Positions 5,289-5,587 of a stretch of DNA of 5,587 bases are shown one piece after another. Source of the DNA: Sedimenticola sp. (GTDB lineage Bacteria; Pseudomonadota; Gammaproteobacteria; Chromatiales; Chromatiaceae). The notes under the pieces are model-generated. The model did no database searches and had not been told where the DNA came from. It saw only the letters and a program-made list of their open reading frames with translations. Position 1 is the stretch's first letter. Each line of letters begins with the position of its first letter. A program made the position numbers and the translations under genes. The stretch lies in NCBI GenBank assembly GCA_027041035.1, contig JALULB010000032.1, positions 1 through 5,587 of the forward strand. The letters are read 5' to 3'.

Positions 5289-5587
5289 GCGAAAGGCTGG
5301 TCGCGGCGGTATTCGCCAGTAACGAGGACGCAACCCGGGTGGTCGAAGAGCTGATCGAACAGGACTTCCCGATGGACAAGCTGTCGGTACTGCATCGCGC
5401 CGGCGGCAGCGGCGACGACTTTCTCGGCGTGGTCTACAGCGACGAGAAAGAGCGCCTGAAGGTATGGGGCGAGCAAGGCGCGTTCTGGGGCGCGCTCGGC
5501 GGCCTGCTGGCCGGCGCCAGTGGTCTGCTGGTGATCCCCGGCATCGGCCCGATACTCGCCGCCGGGCCGTTGCCGGGGATCACCAGC
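5285..5587 (+). CDS. Stress-protein-like (YflT/DUF1269-type) glycine-zipper protein, 3' end outside window
   Basis: The first 101 residues are visible. Residues 1-60 (start MSERLVAAVFASNEDATRVV) look like a small alpha/beta domain of the general-stress-protein type: a strand, then a helix with VVEELIEQDFPMDKLSVL. Residues 61-101 are a hydrophobic, glycine-rich segment with zipper spacing (G62, G65, G69, G73, G77, G80). They end in PGIGPILAAGPLPG, a signature seen in many bacterial proteins annotated as general stress proteins or, loosely, as permeases. The segment could insert into the membrane as a helical hairpin. The ATG at 5285-5287 overlaps the preceding stop TGA at 5286-5288, so its translation is probably coupled to the zinc-ribbon gene. 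The family call rests on pattern recognition and the C terminus is not visible. Confidence 0.75.
   Translation, partial: MSERLVAAVFASNEDATRVVEELIEQDFPMDKLSVLHRAGGSGDDFLGVVYSDEKERLKVWGEQGAFWGALGGLLAGASGLLVIPGIGPILAAGPLPGITS

Overview
The window looks like chromosomal DNA of a GC-rich, sulfur-oxidising gammaproteobacterium, perhaps Chromatiales-like. That placement is an inference from the soe genes, a YbeL-type zinc-ribbon protein and the codon use; there is no rRNA or other taxonomic marker here.

Left part, minus strand (1-3346): two consecutive genes of a membrane-bound molybdenum enzyme. They are a molybdopterin catalytic subunit (soeA-like, 3346 down to 443) and, 4 bases after its stop, a four-cluster ferredoxin-like subunit (soeB-like, 438 running off the left edge). 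Together with an expected membrane anchor (soeC, outside the window) they would form the cytoplasm-facing sulfite dehydrogenase SoeABC, which oxidises sulfite directly to sulfate and passes electrons to the quinone pool.

Middle (3347-3702, no gene): this stretch has two parts. Positions 3347-3527 are the soeA leader and promoter region. It holds an AT-rich patch with a candidate promoter and a perfect 6-4-6 dyad (ATTAGC-CCTT-GCTAAT) that exactly fills the -35/-10 spacer. Positions 3536-3686 are a 151-bp non-coding miniature transposable element. It has perfect 13-bp terminal inverted repeats, an extended imperfect hairpin and a perfect 8-bp target duplication (GGAAAAAC) on both sides. GTAA ends plus an 8-bp duplication point to mobilisation by an IS66-like transposase. 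The insertion sits 8 bp beyond the stop codon of the next minus-strand gene.

Right part: a small predicted exported protein (4137 down to 3703, minus) lies head-to-head, across a 98-bp gap, with a plus-strand row of three genes. These are a single-pass membrane protein of unknown function (4236-4700), a DUF1451/YbeL-type coiled-coil plus zinc-ribbon protein (4767-5288), and an ATGA-overlapping gene for a stress-protein-like glycine-zipper protein (5285 to beyond the right edge). These small genes have no evident mechanistic tie to sulfite oxidation. No RNA genes, CRISPR arrays or intact transposase genes were seen.
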